A DNA stretch of 64,000 nucleotides, from contig JAZBQD010000001.1 of the NCBI GenBank assembly GCA_036583965.1, positions 13,975,392-14,039,391 on the forward strand, in the 5' to 3' direction. The position numbers and the translations under genes were made by a program. Positions within the stretch are counted from its first letter, which is position 1, and each line of letters begins with the position of its first letter. Of the stretch, positions 26,001 through 39,100 are shown in pieces. The stretch comes from Prunella strophiata. Lineage: Eukaryota; Chordata; Aves; Passeriformes; Prunellidae. The notes beneath the pieces were generated by a model. That model did not search any database and was not told where the DNA came from. It saw only the letters and a program-made list of their open reading frames with translations.

Positions 26001-29000
26001 ATTTGGTCAATCCCACAATGCTCAGATAGTCCAGCACTTTTCACTGATGACAATAACTTAAATCAGAGTGAAAAAAAAATTAAAGAAAAGCAGAGAGGAG
26101 ATGCTTATTATTGCAGGTAGCAGGACAGTGCTCTGATGTCTGCTCCAGTCTAGAGCTTGTGACAGCTTAACACTGCTCAGCTGCATGGAATCTGGGAACT
26201 CAAACAGCACACAGGCTCAGGCAGCTCCTCCTAAAAGATCAGGATTGCCACAGTCCCCTCACCTCACACAGATTTCAGTGTGCTGAGGCAGATTTGCATG
26301 TCCTGACAGGTTTTTCTTGACTGACTTTCAGATTCACCCTTCCTTTATAAAGGGCAATAGCTTTTCCTGCCTCTCACCCTGTAACTTTCCTGCTCTTCAG
26401 ACACCCAAAGGGTCTTGGATGGCATTTCCTGGAGGGAGTAAAGTGTCTCAAGCTGTTTTTCAATAGGTTGTTTTTTTTTTAATTTGGGTTTGTTGGATTT
26501 CTTTTTCCTTTTTTTGGAACCTGAGAAGGAATTAATATTTCACAAAAGTGACTGGGTGGGTGGAGGGGGGAGCCTGAATACAAAATTCACTTGTTGGTTG
26601 GCATTCTGGGGTGGGAGTAAAGGAAGAAAGCATTGCAGGGAGTGTTTTCAAGCTCTTAAGAACATGTTTTTCCAAGTGCAGTTCTTAAACATAAGACTTT
26701 TAATAATAAGAGCACAGTAGGGTAATATAAATGACACAAAAGGCACTCTCTTTGCAAAGCTGAACAGTTTGTGGTTTAGTAGATTTTTATGATAAAAGAG
26801 ACAAAAGGAATAAAAGTTTTTGCTTCTCAAAAGCTACCATGCCTAGTAACATCTTTTGCTAATAAAAAGAATTCAGCCTCCCCCCCTGCTCCTGAGATAT
26901 GTTCTCACCCAATTAAAGTCCTCCTGCAGATCTGTAGGCCTATTGACAACTTGTTCCATGTCACTAAACTTGGTTTGCTGCCCTGTTACAGAAATTACAA
27001 TGCAGTGCTTCTTAAATAGTCTTAGTGTTTATAAGTGGCAGAGGAGAGGGCGTTTTGCAGACCCTCAGCTCCTACCTGGGGTCTTCTTTCTGTCCTGCAT
27101 CTTTCTCTTTGTTTTCCCTTCCATCTTGTTTGTCAGCAGCAGGGTTTAGCTACCAAGAGGAAGAGAATCAGTTTCCTTTTGTATTGTAGCAAAACAACTG
27201 CTGTTGTTGTTTTATTCTTTTTGCCAATTTGCCCCAGGCAGGCTGGAGGTGAGGAGCTCTGAAGTGTGCAAATTTGCCACAAAGACACACAGAAAGACTC
27301 ACACCCTGTCTGTGAGCACAGGGAGAGGGGAATGGAACTGAGGGGGACAGTAACAGCATCCCTTGACATGAAATGGGCCTCTGAAATCTTGGTGGAGAGA
27401 AGGGAATCCTGTTCTGTGCAGAACACTAGGAGCCTGATGCCAGTCCAAATAATGAAATCCTCTGAAAGTAGACCTGTAGGTAAGCTGTGCAAGCAGTGTT
27501 AATGCCAGCTCTCATTTCAGCTGCAGCCCACCAGCTGGTGCAGGCTGTTTGTAAATCTGAGTGCACTGTGGAAAGTGAGGCAGTGTCCCCCATTAGCAGT
27601 TCAGTCACCTTCTCACACAGGACTGTGGAATCCAGATGATTCCATGCCTTTTTTGACAGAAACAGTAGGAGCAGAGGCTGCCACAAGTTCAAAAAAAAGC
27701 TGAACTGTTCAGTTGTGTTGGCAACCACAGCATGGCAAAATCTAAGGATGAAACCACAAGGCTTTATGGGGAATATATGACCTTAATCCCCCTAGAGGGC
27801 TTTGTAGTAATTCTCCTCTGTCACAGACCATGTGAAAGGCTTGGGTGGGTTTCTGGAACAGTTTCTGTGAGCCACTCAGGTATGGAACTCCCACTGAAAT
27901 CAGGGGAGAGGCCTCAAATAACCATTTAGGAGATCTGTCATGATGGATTTTTGATATATAAAAGAGAAATTATAAAACTTCCAGGTTTTTTTCCCATTCA
28001 GGTCTACAAGTTCCTTGCTGAATAAGCTTTTTCCAGCCCAAGGAGATCCCACCTTTGGCACCCCAGTAGTTTTAGGCACAGCTCTGCTCTCTGGACCAAA
28101 GAAAGACCAAAGCAGTCTGTAGTCCTTGAGTCACCAGGATCAACCACAGCACTGGCAGCAGAGCACTTTCTCTCTCTGCCCAGCTGTTGGGTCCATTCCT
28201 GGTCACACATCTGGTGCAATGCCCCTGGGTGCCTTGCCCATGGCTCTGTAAAAATGCACACACAAGGAAAGAACTGTACCTTGCTGTGTGGCTCCAGGCC
28301 AACCCACTCTGCAGCACAACACAAAATGCCCAATACAGTATTACCTCAGCCTTTTTTTTTTTTTTTTTCATTTCTCTGATTAAAAGCAAACCTTTGTCTC
28401 TGCTGGATGTATTTGTTCATTGGCTAGTGCATAAACAGCTGGTTTTAGCTTCTATTTAAAATGCAGGGAGTTTAAGCATTACGTGTAGAATACAGCAGGA
28501 TAAATAAAGACATACTTGAGCAAACATACATTTAGTAATTTATTTTTCTACCAGCAGTTTTAAAGAGCTGTGGGGTTTGTGATTTTTTTTTTTTAACTCT
28601 AATCCATTCAGTCAGCGGTCTCAAGAGTAAAAGCTTCTGCCTCAGCTTGGGGTTGATGCTTGGTCGAGCCTTAAAGCTTCATGGTTTTTTGACACTGCAC
28701 TAAGTCTGAAGCTTTGATGTCTGAGGCTGCTGCCTGCACAGTGTAAATCATATTTTAAAGTTTATTGGTACAAAGAGTGCCTTTCCTCAGATACACATGT
28801 GCATCCGCACACAGCATCTTCCCACTTTTTTAGCTACATACAAGTTTCCATGGGATTAGAAATATTGTTACTATTCCCACATGGATGTTGCAATCTTTAA
28901 TTGAAAGGTCTCAGTATTTGTGGGCTAAGGTAATACATACTTCTGCTTGGCAGTGCTGATTGATGGACAAAAGAGAAATGGAAATGTTTTTCTCACTCCA

Positions 29001-30711
29001 CGACTGTAGCTGCTGCACCTGGTTCTCCTTGGCTGTATGTAAAAGCTGTTGCTGAGGCCAGTGGGATTAAGTGAAGGCCAGACCTGATGTACAGAGACCA
29101 GCAGTGACCTTTGGTGTGTGGATGCAAACCAGACCATCTTTGGGTCTCCAAGGAGCTTGTTTTCTGCTTGGCACAATGGCTGTGCAGGCCCTTTGGCTGC
29201 TGTGTTCACTGCTCCCCTTTGGCTGGAGTGTGAGCAGATGTGTGAGCCACCTTTCTGAAGTGCAGAGTGCCACTGCCTGGGGAAGTTTGAGCCTTTCACA
29301 GGCTGTTGGAGCACACCAGGGCATGGGATTAGCAGGATTAGCAGGATCACTGTCTGAGTTGTAGCTGTTCAAAGCTTTCTCCAGTGTACAGATGACTGCT
29401 GGCAGGAAGGAGATGTGGCTCCCTGTGGGAAGGGCAAGACACTGACTAAGCACTCATTCTTCTGTTTCAGTCATTCTCTGTTCCCAAATGTGCTTTTTAC
29501 CAGGAGCACAGAGTGCAGCTTGCACATGTGCCTTTGTGCCAGTTGTAAACTTTCTAACAAGTTATTTGAGCCAGTGGCACTGGTGATTGCCTTTGTGTAT
29601 CTCCTGCTTTCCATCCACACAAGTGAGAGCACACAAAGAGGTTGTGCAGGCTAAAACCTGTGCTGAATTTATTTACACAAAGCTGTAAATCAAAAAGCAG
29701 CACCCAACAAAATTCAGCACACTGTGTACTGAGGGTGACACGTGTTGTTATTCAGTTCAATGTCTTTGGAGGAGACATCAGAGGGATGGTATCATCAGGG
29801 AGAGAAAATATGGAAGGAGGCTGGAAGTGTGAGTTTCTTGTGACAGAACAGTTCAAGTCACAGCAACTTGTTTCAGAGCCCAAGCACTGCCAGAAACACC
29901 AGACCAGGACTCTGAAGAGGTGACCAAGCAGAACTTCATTCCCAGCAGAAGTAAAAAGACTCTTAGTGTAATAAAAAATTAAATCTAATCCAACATCACC
30001 TGCAGTTATGAAGGATAATGCAGAAAATCTGCTGTTCCAGGTGTTATTTGTGGTGTGGCATTTCAGGCAAAGCTAAGGAATGTAATACCTGTCACTGGGA
30101 CTTATGCTCTTAAATCCCATCAGTGCTTCAAAAACAAAAAAATTAAAAAAATAAATCCTCCCTGACCCCCTCAACCATTGCAGTTACCACTGCCAATGTC
30201 ACCTGGAATCTTTTGCACCTACAGGGAATGCCTAGAAGTTCTCAGGGCAAGAAATAAAGCAGAGGGTCTTTCTTCTCCTGTTATTTTCACAAAACTATTT
30301 ATCAGTCATTCTCTAAAGAGTTGAGATACTCTCTCACACCTACCTACTGTCTGCAGTTGTCACCTGGAGTAAAAAGCCAAGTGTTCAGGCTTTTTCTCTC
30401 TTTCTTCAGAGTAGCTGCAGAGAGCTCAGGCAGGAACTATATTGAAATACATTAGTAACACAGAAAACCTCCTCCACCTACTCTATCATCTCAGTATTTT
30501 TCCTCCAGCTTCTATTTATCATCTATGTATGGATTCCCTGAATGAACAAAATTCTTCAAGAATTCATGATTCAGGCTGTAGGACCAGGAGGTAACTGGGG
30601 GGGAAGGAAAAATGGCAGGTAAAATGTAATTAATTGTCCATGCACTGCTTTCCCTCAGCCATCTATAGAGCTCTTTCCTTTGGAAGTGGAAATGCCTTGG
30701 TATAAAGGTCA
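20070..30711. other. Intergenic DNA, no gene recognised
   Basis: Short frames only. Isolated donor-like words (for example CTG|GTAAGTG near 24043) lack a convincing acceptor partner. The block around 22540-22740 has the look of conserved non-coding DNA. Confidence 0.55.
28352..28368. repeat. Poly(T) tract, 17 bases
   Basis: Seventeen consecutive T on the plus strand. Low-complexity sequence in an intergenic stretch. Confidence 0.95.
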
Positions 30712-30837
30712 AGGTATTAGAGCACTGGGCAGGATTCAGACAACTTTTTTCAATTTCTGCTATTGACTCCCTGTATGACCTGAGGTAGGTCCCTCATTTC
30801 TCTCTGTCTTAGATCTCTATCTGTAAAATAAGGGGTA
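30712..30837 (+). mobile_element. MIR/CORE-SINE-like relic
   Basis: The left part (TATTAGAGCACTGGGCAGG) resembles the tRNA-derived head of MIR. The core then follows in order: CTGTATGACCTGAGGTAGGTC for TGTGTGACCTTGGGCAAGTC, CTCTCTGTCTTAG for CTCTGTGCCTCAG, and ATCTGTAAAATAAGGGG for ATCTGTAAAATGGGG. It is heavily diverged, as expected for a very old SINE. Confidence 0.75.
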
Positions 30838-33800
30838 TTTTTTTTTTCCTTTTCTTAGTCTATTTGTCAGCTCCTTAAGCCTTGGCATTAGGTGTGGATG
30901 CAAACACATCCTCACCTATGGCTCTCAAAGCATAATGACAGGAATGCAAATATGTAACCATACCTGAGCTTCAAAATCAGCACACTATCTGTATATCTGC
31001 TCTCTGTTACTGATTGTTTTTCTTATTTGTATCCTTCTTTATCCATTAAAAACTGTGATTTTAAAATGGCAAAGTAGCTGTGAGCCCATTAGTATAGAGC
31101 AGGAATTTGTGATAAATTTCAGATCACTGAAGATGGGAAAAATCTTCCCAGCAGCAGGTTCACTTGCAGCTGCAGCTTTGGGTGAGGAGTTTCTTTAGGA
31201 AAGTCTTGCTGGCCAGTGTTTACAACAAGGCACTGGACTACAGGGATCACAGGCTGATCTGGCACTTCATTCCCTGTCATCCTCCAAGGTACTGTAAGAA
31301 AATGTAGCAGAACAGGATATGCTATTTAAATTCACAGCAGTAGCAGCAGTAAAATGTTTGAAATGTCCCCATGAACCAGCTTCTTAATATCCTGTCAATG
31401 CCACTTCTCTCACACCCCTGCTGTAAGCGAAAGGAGCAATCAGAGAGACGTGGATTTCCACAGCAAAGCTGGCCAAAGATGTGCTTTCCCCCTGGCCAAA
31501 TCCCACCTCCTTCTTGCAGTTCATCACCCCTCAGCTGTGTTGATACAACAGTTTATTATTAACATTATTTTCAGACAGTTCCCTTCAGGAATCCAGGCGA
31601 GGGCTGAGCCCCACGCTCCTGGTGGCACAAGCTGAGCTGGGATGGGAGGTGCAGCAGGGGCTGGTCAGGCTGGGCTTGCTGCTGTGCCAGGGGGCTGTGC
31701 AGTGACCCAGGTCTCACTGTGTGCAGCCTGCTGTCCTGTTCACTGCATGGGAATGGGTGTGTGTGCTTTCCTAAGGAGCTGGGTGCATAGTGAATTCCTG
31801 AGGTTACTCATGGCACAGCATTCCTTGGGAGAATGTGCTAATTCAAATGTTTGTCTCACAGTATGGGAGTGTTGGAGTCAATGCTGGGAAATATAAAACT
31901 TGTGACACACTGTGATAATGGGGGCATTTAACACAGACCATTGAGAAATCATAGGCAGGAGAATCAAACAAGAAAAACTACATGAGGTGACTTTTCACGA
32001 GTTTTTATTTTCCTTTTGTTCTTCTTTATAGGGTGAATAAATGGGGATGGTGGCTCAATTTCTGGCTTGTAAGATATAATTTTAACAGTGATCTTACTAA
32101 AACATTGTTGAACCTCATTTTGCCTGAGTTACCAAAACTTGACTTCAATTTGCATGCTTGTGCAGAAGCTTATGCTAGGTAGAAGCAGAGCATTTATGGT
32201 CTCCAGATGGCAGCTGTTTTGATATATGAAGGTCACATCTTTTTAGATCCATTTGTTTTGTATCCATAGACAAACTGGTTGAGATTTGGGGCTGCTTGGA
32301 ATCAGAATGAATGGATAATGAATAATGGAACCTCAGTTTCCATGCAGGAAAAGTAGTCTGTGAGCTATTATGGACACACCTATTGATCAACAGATTGGCC
32401 AATGCCACCAAGCACTTTTTTAATCAGGAAAAAAAAAGGCACACCTGGGGACACATGCTATGAAAATTACCATCAGAGGGAGGAAGTAAGTAACTTCACA
32501 AGGAGAATACTGATAAATTTATTCTTCCCAACAAAAATTGTGGACATAAGTCCATTAACAACTTTCTGTTTCTGCTTTCTCTTTGTATTAATTTTCTCTT
32601 TCTTAGTTGAAAATTTAGGAGAACATTTAATCTCTTACAAATTATATAGAATTGTATGCCTATTTGTCTAGTTCCTTTTATAAGAAAGGGTAGAAAGAAC
32701 TTTTTGTCAGTTATGTCATTAATCCTGGGCTTCTAGGCTTGATTTGACTATTGTGACTAGAGTAACTTCCAGAATCTCTTTGAAAATTTAAGTATCCATG
32801 TTTTTTTGGAGCAGAATTCTCAGCTTTCTGGCAAATGGTGTTCCTAACATCCAGCTTCAATCTCACAGGTGGAACATGGGGACTTAATCTGGCAGAATCA
32901 AAGCCCAGGAAAAAAGAGCAGAACAAGGCTGGATTCTCAGAACTGACTAATGATAAGAGGGGCCCAGAAGAAGATCTGGCTTTCAGCTAGCTTTGTATGT
33001 CTAACCTCTGAAGATTTAGAAGCATTTAAGATGTCTCAAACCTGAGCCAAAATTATCTTCAGTCTGAAGTTTGCTCACTGACTGTTCTCTTCTCTTTGGG
33101 CTGGTGACTTCATTTGTCCCACGGGTCCTTTACCAACGCATTTCCCTGTCGTGCCTGTGGTCCTTTCATCTCGCCTCATTTCCTGAGACTGCTTAACTGC
33201 TTGGAATTCCTTTCTTTTTCCTAATTTGAGAGTTCAAAGTATGGATTCGTAGCAATTTATTCCTGATGAGTGGTTTCATTAAAAGAACAGAAGGGAAAAT
33301 TTTCTAAGAACTTTCTCTGTTGAGAAGGGGAGGGATAGTGAAATAAAGTACAGCCTGACACAACCCTGAGAACTTCCCAGAACTGTAATGCATTGTTTTC
33401 TGTGGAGTTATGTGGATGGTTTGGACATGCTGCTACACCTTGTCTTTGCTGAAATTAAGCTGAGCTCTACTACTAAATACAGTGCCCTTCCCTGTTCACT
33501 GAGGGGATTTTCCCGTGTGATAACAATGGTTGACTACAAATGGGTCAATTTCTCCACGAAGATCATAGACATAGAGCCAGAACTTTAGTGCATTTCGAGC
33601 CTAAGGGATTCATTAAGAGATTATTTGTAGAAGAAAATGCAATATTTTAATGCATTTTAGTTGTTGAGCATCCAGCACAGTTTCTTCCAAGATAACTGGG
33701 GAATTGTAACTGTTACACCAATCAATAAACACAGTGGGACTTCCTCAGCCTGTGATGCCATCAGCCATTGTCTTGATTGATAAATGATACAAGATACATG

Positions 33801-34959
33801 ATTGACATGTAGTCTTGTGAAGATTTTTCCAATTATTATTTAGATAGGGTCAGATTAATTCTACTGTACCAAGAAGGTAAGAGCTAAACTGGGAGAGCCT
33901 GGGAGTGTATAAGCTTAGAAGAAAGGAGAGAACCTATCTGTCACTGGGTCAGGCTCTCAGAGGGCTGTAATAATGGATTTTCATGAGTTAACCTTCTATC
34001 TTGTCCTTTTCAAAATGCTGTCATGTAACATGAGTTATGTGCTACCAGATAATTTTCCTAAAGTGGTTGCAGTGCGCACCAAAGATAGCTGTGCTCTTTG
34101 TCTGGACTATCATTTCAGAACACACTTTAACTACATCTTCTGTAGGGTATAGCCACTCTGGGGATCTTTTAGAGACACAATTCACAGCAGACAAACCATC
34201 TCTTATGTGTAGTCATGCAAAGTGAAATAAAACAAGGTGAGACTGAAGGCGTCAGTCGACTTTAAATGCATCCGAATCCCTTCTCCCAGGAGAAGGCAAA
34301 AAGGCAGTGGCTCTAACCTTGCTGTGGCTTGTACAACACTCACAACACTGATTAACACTTGTTCATGTTCTGCCTGATTTCAATGGAAATTCCATGGGGC
34401 TTCTAGGAATTCTGAAACCTGCCAGCTGAGGAATTCATGGAGGGTTACCCGCTGCAAGGGAAAGACAACTGGCTCAGGCAGCTTTGCTTCAGCACAGAAA
34501 CACAACGTGGCCCAGCCTGGCTTGGGCTACAGCCCTGTGGTTTGTACTCCTCTGAAGGGCACAGTGTGAACCTGAGCCCTTTGGGGCCAAGCAGGGCCTG
34601 ATCTCTGAGTTTCCCACATTTTGCAGATTTCTTCAAGAAATGGAAATTAGTCAGTGGAGGCAGCACGAGCTCAGCACCCCAGCCCAGCACTGTTTTCCAC
34701 CAAGAACCTGGGCAGAGCTGAGGTGTTTTCCCATCTAACCCTGGAGTGTGAGGCACTTTAGGTTGGAGACAGGTGCCCTTCTGCTCCACCCAGGGAGATT
34801 TTCCAGCATGCAAAAGTGCTTAATGAGCTCTGGAGCCCAGGATGAAGGTGCTCACTGAATTAAATCATCTTTGGGACTATGCAGTGTAGAGAGTAAATAC
34901 TGTACATCACCATCTGAGAGGCTGGCTCCTAACTTCAATTTAATCCCTATTTAGACTGC
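30838..34959. other. Intergenic DNA between the two MIR-like relics
   Basis: No gene recognised. A short stretch at about 33110-33250 keeps several CpG dinucleotides in otherwise CpG-poor DNA. Confidence 0.55.
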
Positions 34960-35090
34960 TTGAATCTTTATGTTCTCATCCATAAAATGGATTTAACAGC
35001 ATTTTCCTGCCTTTCAAGGCAAGCTGGGTAAGCACACAAAGATATGTGCCTTAGCACTAATGAGCTCTTATGAGTACTGTAAATGAGAAT
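34960..35090 (+). mobile_element. MIR/CORE-SINE-like relic (3' half)
   Basis: TTCTCATCCATAAAATGGAT corresponds to the MIR core end TTCCTCATCTGTAAAATGGGG. It is followed in the expected order by a CCTGCCT-like part and then AAGCACACAAAGATATGTGCCTTAGCACTAATGAGC, which resembles the 3' part of sauropsid MIR copies. The 5' head is missing or unrecognisable. Confidence 0.6.
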
Positions 35091-35890
35091 CATCTAGATT
35101 AAAATGATACAGGGGCTTTTCTTGATTTTGCTGAAAATAACTGAATCTCTAAGATCACTTATGAGGGTTTTTTTTTCAGTGGAAACCTTTAAATTTTGCA
35201 TAGGAAAGAGTGGGGTCAGAATCTATCAAACATAAAGGTGTATGTATAAATATGCATAGAGCAGTCCAACATTTCCATGCTAAGGAACTACTGCATAAAA
35301 TATTTTATTATATTTTAATTTTTTCATGGCAAAAAGTGTCTAGTAGAGTCAGCTGCTCTAGGGAGAGATCTGATGCCTCAGATTGCTGTCTTTGGGCTTT
35401 GGACACCAAAAGTGATGGAACAGTTCCACAGAAACAGAAGGTTGAATGAGAGAAGAAAAAAAGTATCATGGTTTGTACACAAATTATTCCATCCAAATCC
35501 ACCAATTATTACACTATGATATGTGCTTGTAGACTCTGACTAGTGTGAAACATGGCAATTTCTACTTTTTGGGCAGAATATATTTGTTGTAGAGAAGGGG
35601 CAAGCATGAGTTTGAGCTGTACATGTAAGAGCAGAGCTACAGAGGAGCCATTCCTCTCACACCTGCTTTGTCTTTTGCCCTTTACTTGTGTATGGACTTA
35701 TTGTGCTTGTGCCTGGTAAAAGGAATAAATTCTTCAATTGTGGCAGGATTAGAAAGCCCTAACTCCAAGAAAGAGAGGACTATCATGGTGCAAAATGACT
35801 TGAACTTTAAATTGTTACTTAGGCTTCAATCCAATGGACTTCATTGCTTGAATTTAGAAAATGAACATAGTACTCTCTTTTCTTGGGTTG

Positions 35891-35959
35891 GTTTTTGGTT
35901 TGGTTTTTTTTTTTTGTTGTTGTTTTTTTTTTGTTGTTGTTGTTTTGGTTTGTTTGTTT
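35891..35959. repeat. T/G-only low-complexity tract
   Basis: About 70 bases consist only of T and G, mixing T-runs with GTTGTTGTT and GTTTGTTTG units. It lies some 140 bases left of the exon-like sequence at 36100. The reading frames through it are not genes. Confidence 0.9.
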
Positions 35960-36099
35960 CTTCCTCAGGTGTTGGAAACAAGATCTTTTGGAGCATCCTC
36001 TGCTATTTATCACAAATCCAGCTGCAGAGCTGAAACATGAGATGTACAAGGCAAAATGAATGGAGATTTTCATCCTTTCTGGTTTGTCTCTTCCTGCAG

Positions 36100-36145
36100 G
36101 ATTTCTGAGGTGCCCTTGCAGCGACACCAACCATGTGTGAATACA
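36100..36145 (+). other. Exon-like segment, function unknown
   Basis: A very good acceptor (TTTGTCTCTTCCTGCAG) ends at 36099 and a plausible donor (ACA|GTGAGTATG) starts at 36146, enclosing 46 bases. One of three frames is open (ISEVPLQRHQPCVNT), which over such a short length means little. I recognise no protein. It could be an exon of a long non-coding RNA or a chance pair of sites. Confidence 0.2.
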
Positions 36146-39100
36146 GTGAGTATGATTATGTCTGGATGCTTAGCACCAATTTCCAAGCTGAAGACTATGA
36201 TTTTATTGTGTATTATTTATAAAGTTCCTGCTAGGCCTAATGCTTGCTTCAGGAGAGATCACTGTTGAATATTTGAGCTGAACCTGTCTCATACCACTTA
36301 ACAATCCACTTTATCAGCACACTGTCCACAGTAATGCTGAACACAGAGGGTCAGGGTCTCCTGCATGCAGTTGAATGTTATTTTACCACCAGCATTTCAC
36401 TCTGGAAACTTTTGACTCTTCTCAGTTTTCCAAGTCAGCAATTGGATCATATTTATTTAGAGCTGGCTGTGCAAATGTATTGATTTGTAGCCTGTTATTG
36501 TTTTGTGCCTTGTATTTATGTGGCTCTAATGGACTGAAAGTGTTTCAAAACTGAAGGGGATTAAAATATAGAGCTTTTTCTCTGGGTAAGTGTAGGGAAT
36601 ATTATAACTTGAAATCTGTTCTAAAATGTGATTTTACAGCATTTATATACTGTTATTTTAAAGCTAGAGATACTGTGCCATCCAGTAATTGAGTACAAAG
36701 CCATGAAAATAGTAGAAAGAAATGAAGGTACAGAGAGGAAACAATGAAGCTGGCAACACAAACCCTTGTCAAATGTGAGGAATGAGCTTTGAAACCAGCT
36801 CTGACTTTGCCTCAGCATCACTTGCTTGGTCGAATAATCTCACCCCCCCCCCAGCCAGATGTCACCATATGGCCAGTGACAACTTTCAATTAAAGGCCTA
36901 TGGTGTTTATCATCTCCTTTTACATATGGATAGAAAGCAGTCCTGTGACCTGCCCATTGCACCCAAGAGGATTGTGCTCCTTCTTTAAAAGGTGTGTGTG
37001 CCAAGACTCATCCCCATCTTGGTGCTGTAAGTTTCCAAGCCCAGTTTTAGTGTTTTGAACCTTTGTTCAGCCACTGCCTGCTCTGAATTGAGCCTGCATG
37101 TCCAGGGCACTGAGGGTGGGTTTTGGAGAAGCTGAGGGCTCAGCTCTTGACAGTGCTGAAAATGCCACTGAGCAGTTGATTTGAGCCTCACAGCTGCTTT
37201 GGCTGCCCACAGCTGCAAGGGGCATTTTCAGAGCATGGCCACACAAATGTGAATGTTGTGTCCTGCACCTCAGCTACAGAGCAAGGAACCCTTTGCATTG
37301 TGACAGCACCAGTCACACTTCCCAAGGAAGTCCTGGCACCCTTCACAAATGAGGGGCAGATGTTAATGATCCAATCAGCTGCTCATCCTTGACATTGCAT
37401 AATGATTATCCAACAAATTTGGTTATTGGAGTTACTATGTGTTTTAAGCTAACTTTTATGCATGGCTGGGCTTTCCCAGTAATCCTACACAGTATCCAAG
37501 GCACCATTCAGCTGCTTCTTGCAAATCCCTGCAAAGCAATTACTGTCCTTTCTACATATTCAGGAATTGTCAGTTTCAGGTGCAATTAAAGTAAAATTCG
37601 CTTTCAGTAGGTACTTGGCTATGATGACTTTTGCTGGTCATAATTCTCTCTACACTATGTTGCTTCTTCAGATAAAAATTATATTTCTCTTGTGCCCTGG
37701 AATCTCAAGCTCATTTTTGACCCAAAGTATCCTCAGAGAGTTGTAAAACTAAGATGTTATAACTGCACATTACCTAGTAATGAACATTGTGAGAGTCAGG
37801 CCAGGAAGATGAAGACAAGAGGTATGAATTAATGTTTTAATAATCTTCCTCAGATCAGTTCAAGCCATACAGGCAAGGATCCCAGTAACTGCTGGTGAGC
37901 AATGCAGCTGCTCCAGTGTGGTGTGGTATTGCTGTGTGACTCTCCCAGGAGATGGTGCTCAGTGTCTGCAGAGACAGATGGTCACTCAGCCACCAAGAGA
38001 GCTTTGACCTTGTCCCAGCACTATGGTGCAACTGTGCACTTTGGACAGAACTGCTGTTTATAGTGACACAGCTTTTGCTGGAGGCATAGGAAGCCCATTA
38101 ATTTATTTTTACTTCTATTTAATCCTAGGCTGTGCAGGACATCCCTTTTGTACTGATCCAAGGTGCCCACCATTTTTATAGTGGAAAGCAAAGACCTGTT
38201 CCATTTCAGACTAGCACAAGGTTTGAATTGAAACACAGCTGTGAATCATGCCACTTGGTTCTACAGGGCCAGGACAGGAAACCTGGGGAAGCAGCATCTC
38301 TCAGTGCACCATGCTGGTGTTCCTTCTCCAGTACAGGAGCCAACCAGCATGAGACATTTTGCAGACCTGCACAATGCCAGCCTTCCCACACATCCATGTG
38401 TGCTGCCAGTCCAGATCTGCTGGGATTCATCCATGGTGGAAATAACCAGAACAGTGTCTTGTTCTTGCATTTAGAATACAAAGAATTTCCAATGTCAGTG
38501 CAAAAACTCTCCAAGCAGAAACCCCAAACACTACAGGACTATATCCTAGAGAAATGGGTTTAATAGATTAAGAAGCTGTCTTCTGGCACTGTGCAAGGTG
38601 TTGGACTTGCCTGAATCATTCCTTGAACACAGCTTTTCTCTGGGAAAAAAAACCTTGTCTGGTTTTAAAGATTTTGTTCAATGGTGGAGAACACAGTACA
38701 AATCTTGTTTACTTGTTCCTATGTTTACTTTCATTCTCTGTTAAAAATACGACACTTTTCCATGCTGAACTGGTCTGGATTTAACAGCCAGCCAGCCTTG
38801 TTAAAGCTTTGTCTATGGATGGAAAACTTTCTAGTTATTTTCTAATTTTCTGTTCCTTGTTAGGTTCCCACAGTCAGTGTTGATGACAGTACACAGTGGG
38901 TTTGTGATGAGATTGCACTGTTAGGGATGTGCTATTAGCCATGCTTTTCACAGACACTTAGCATCACCCTTTTGGCTCTTCTTGGAACCATCTCCAATTT
39001 TTCAGCACCAGTTTGATAAGATTTACTGGAAAAGGACAGTACAGACCCAGATGGCTTCCCACCCAGTGCATTCAGAAAGTGGCAACACTTCCATGTGTGT

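Noticed and set aside
34370..34420. TTTCAATGGAAATTCCATGG, resembling a foldback repeat word
   Set aside because: Too short and palindromic by chance. No flanking inverted arms could be followed.
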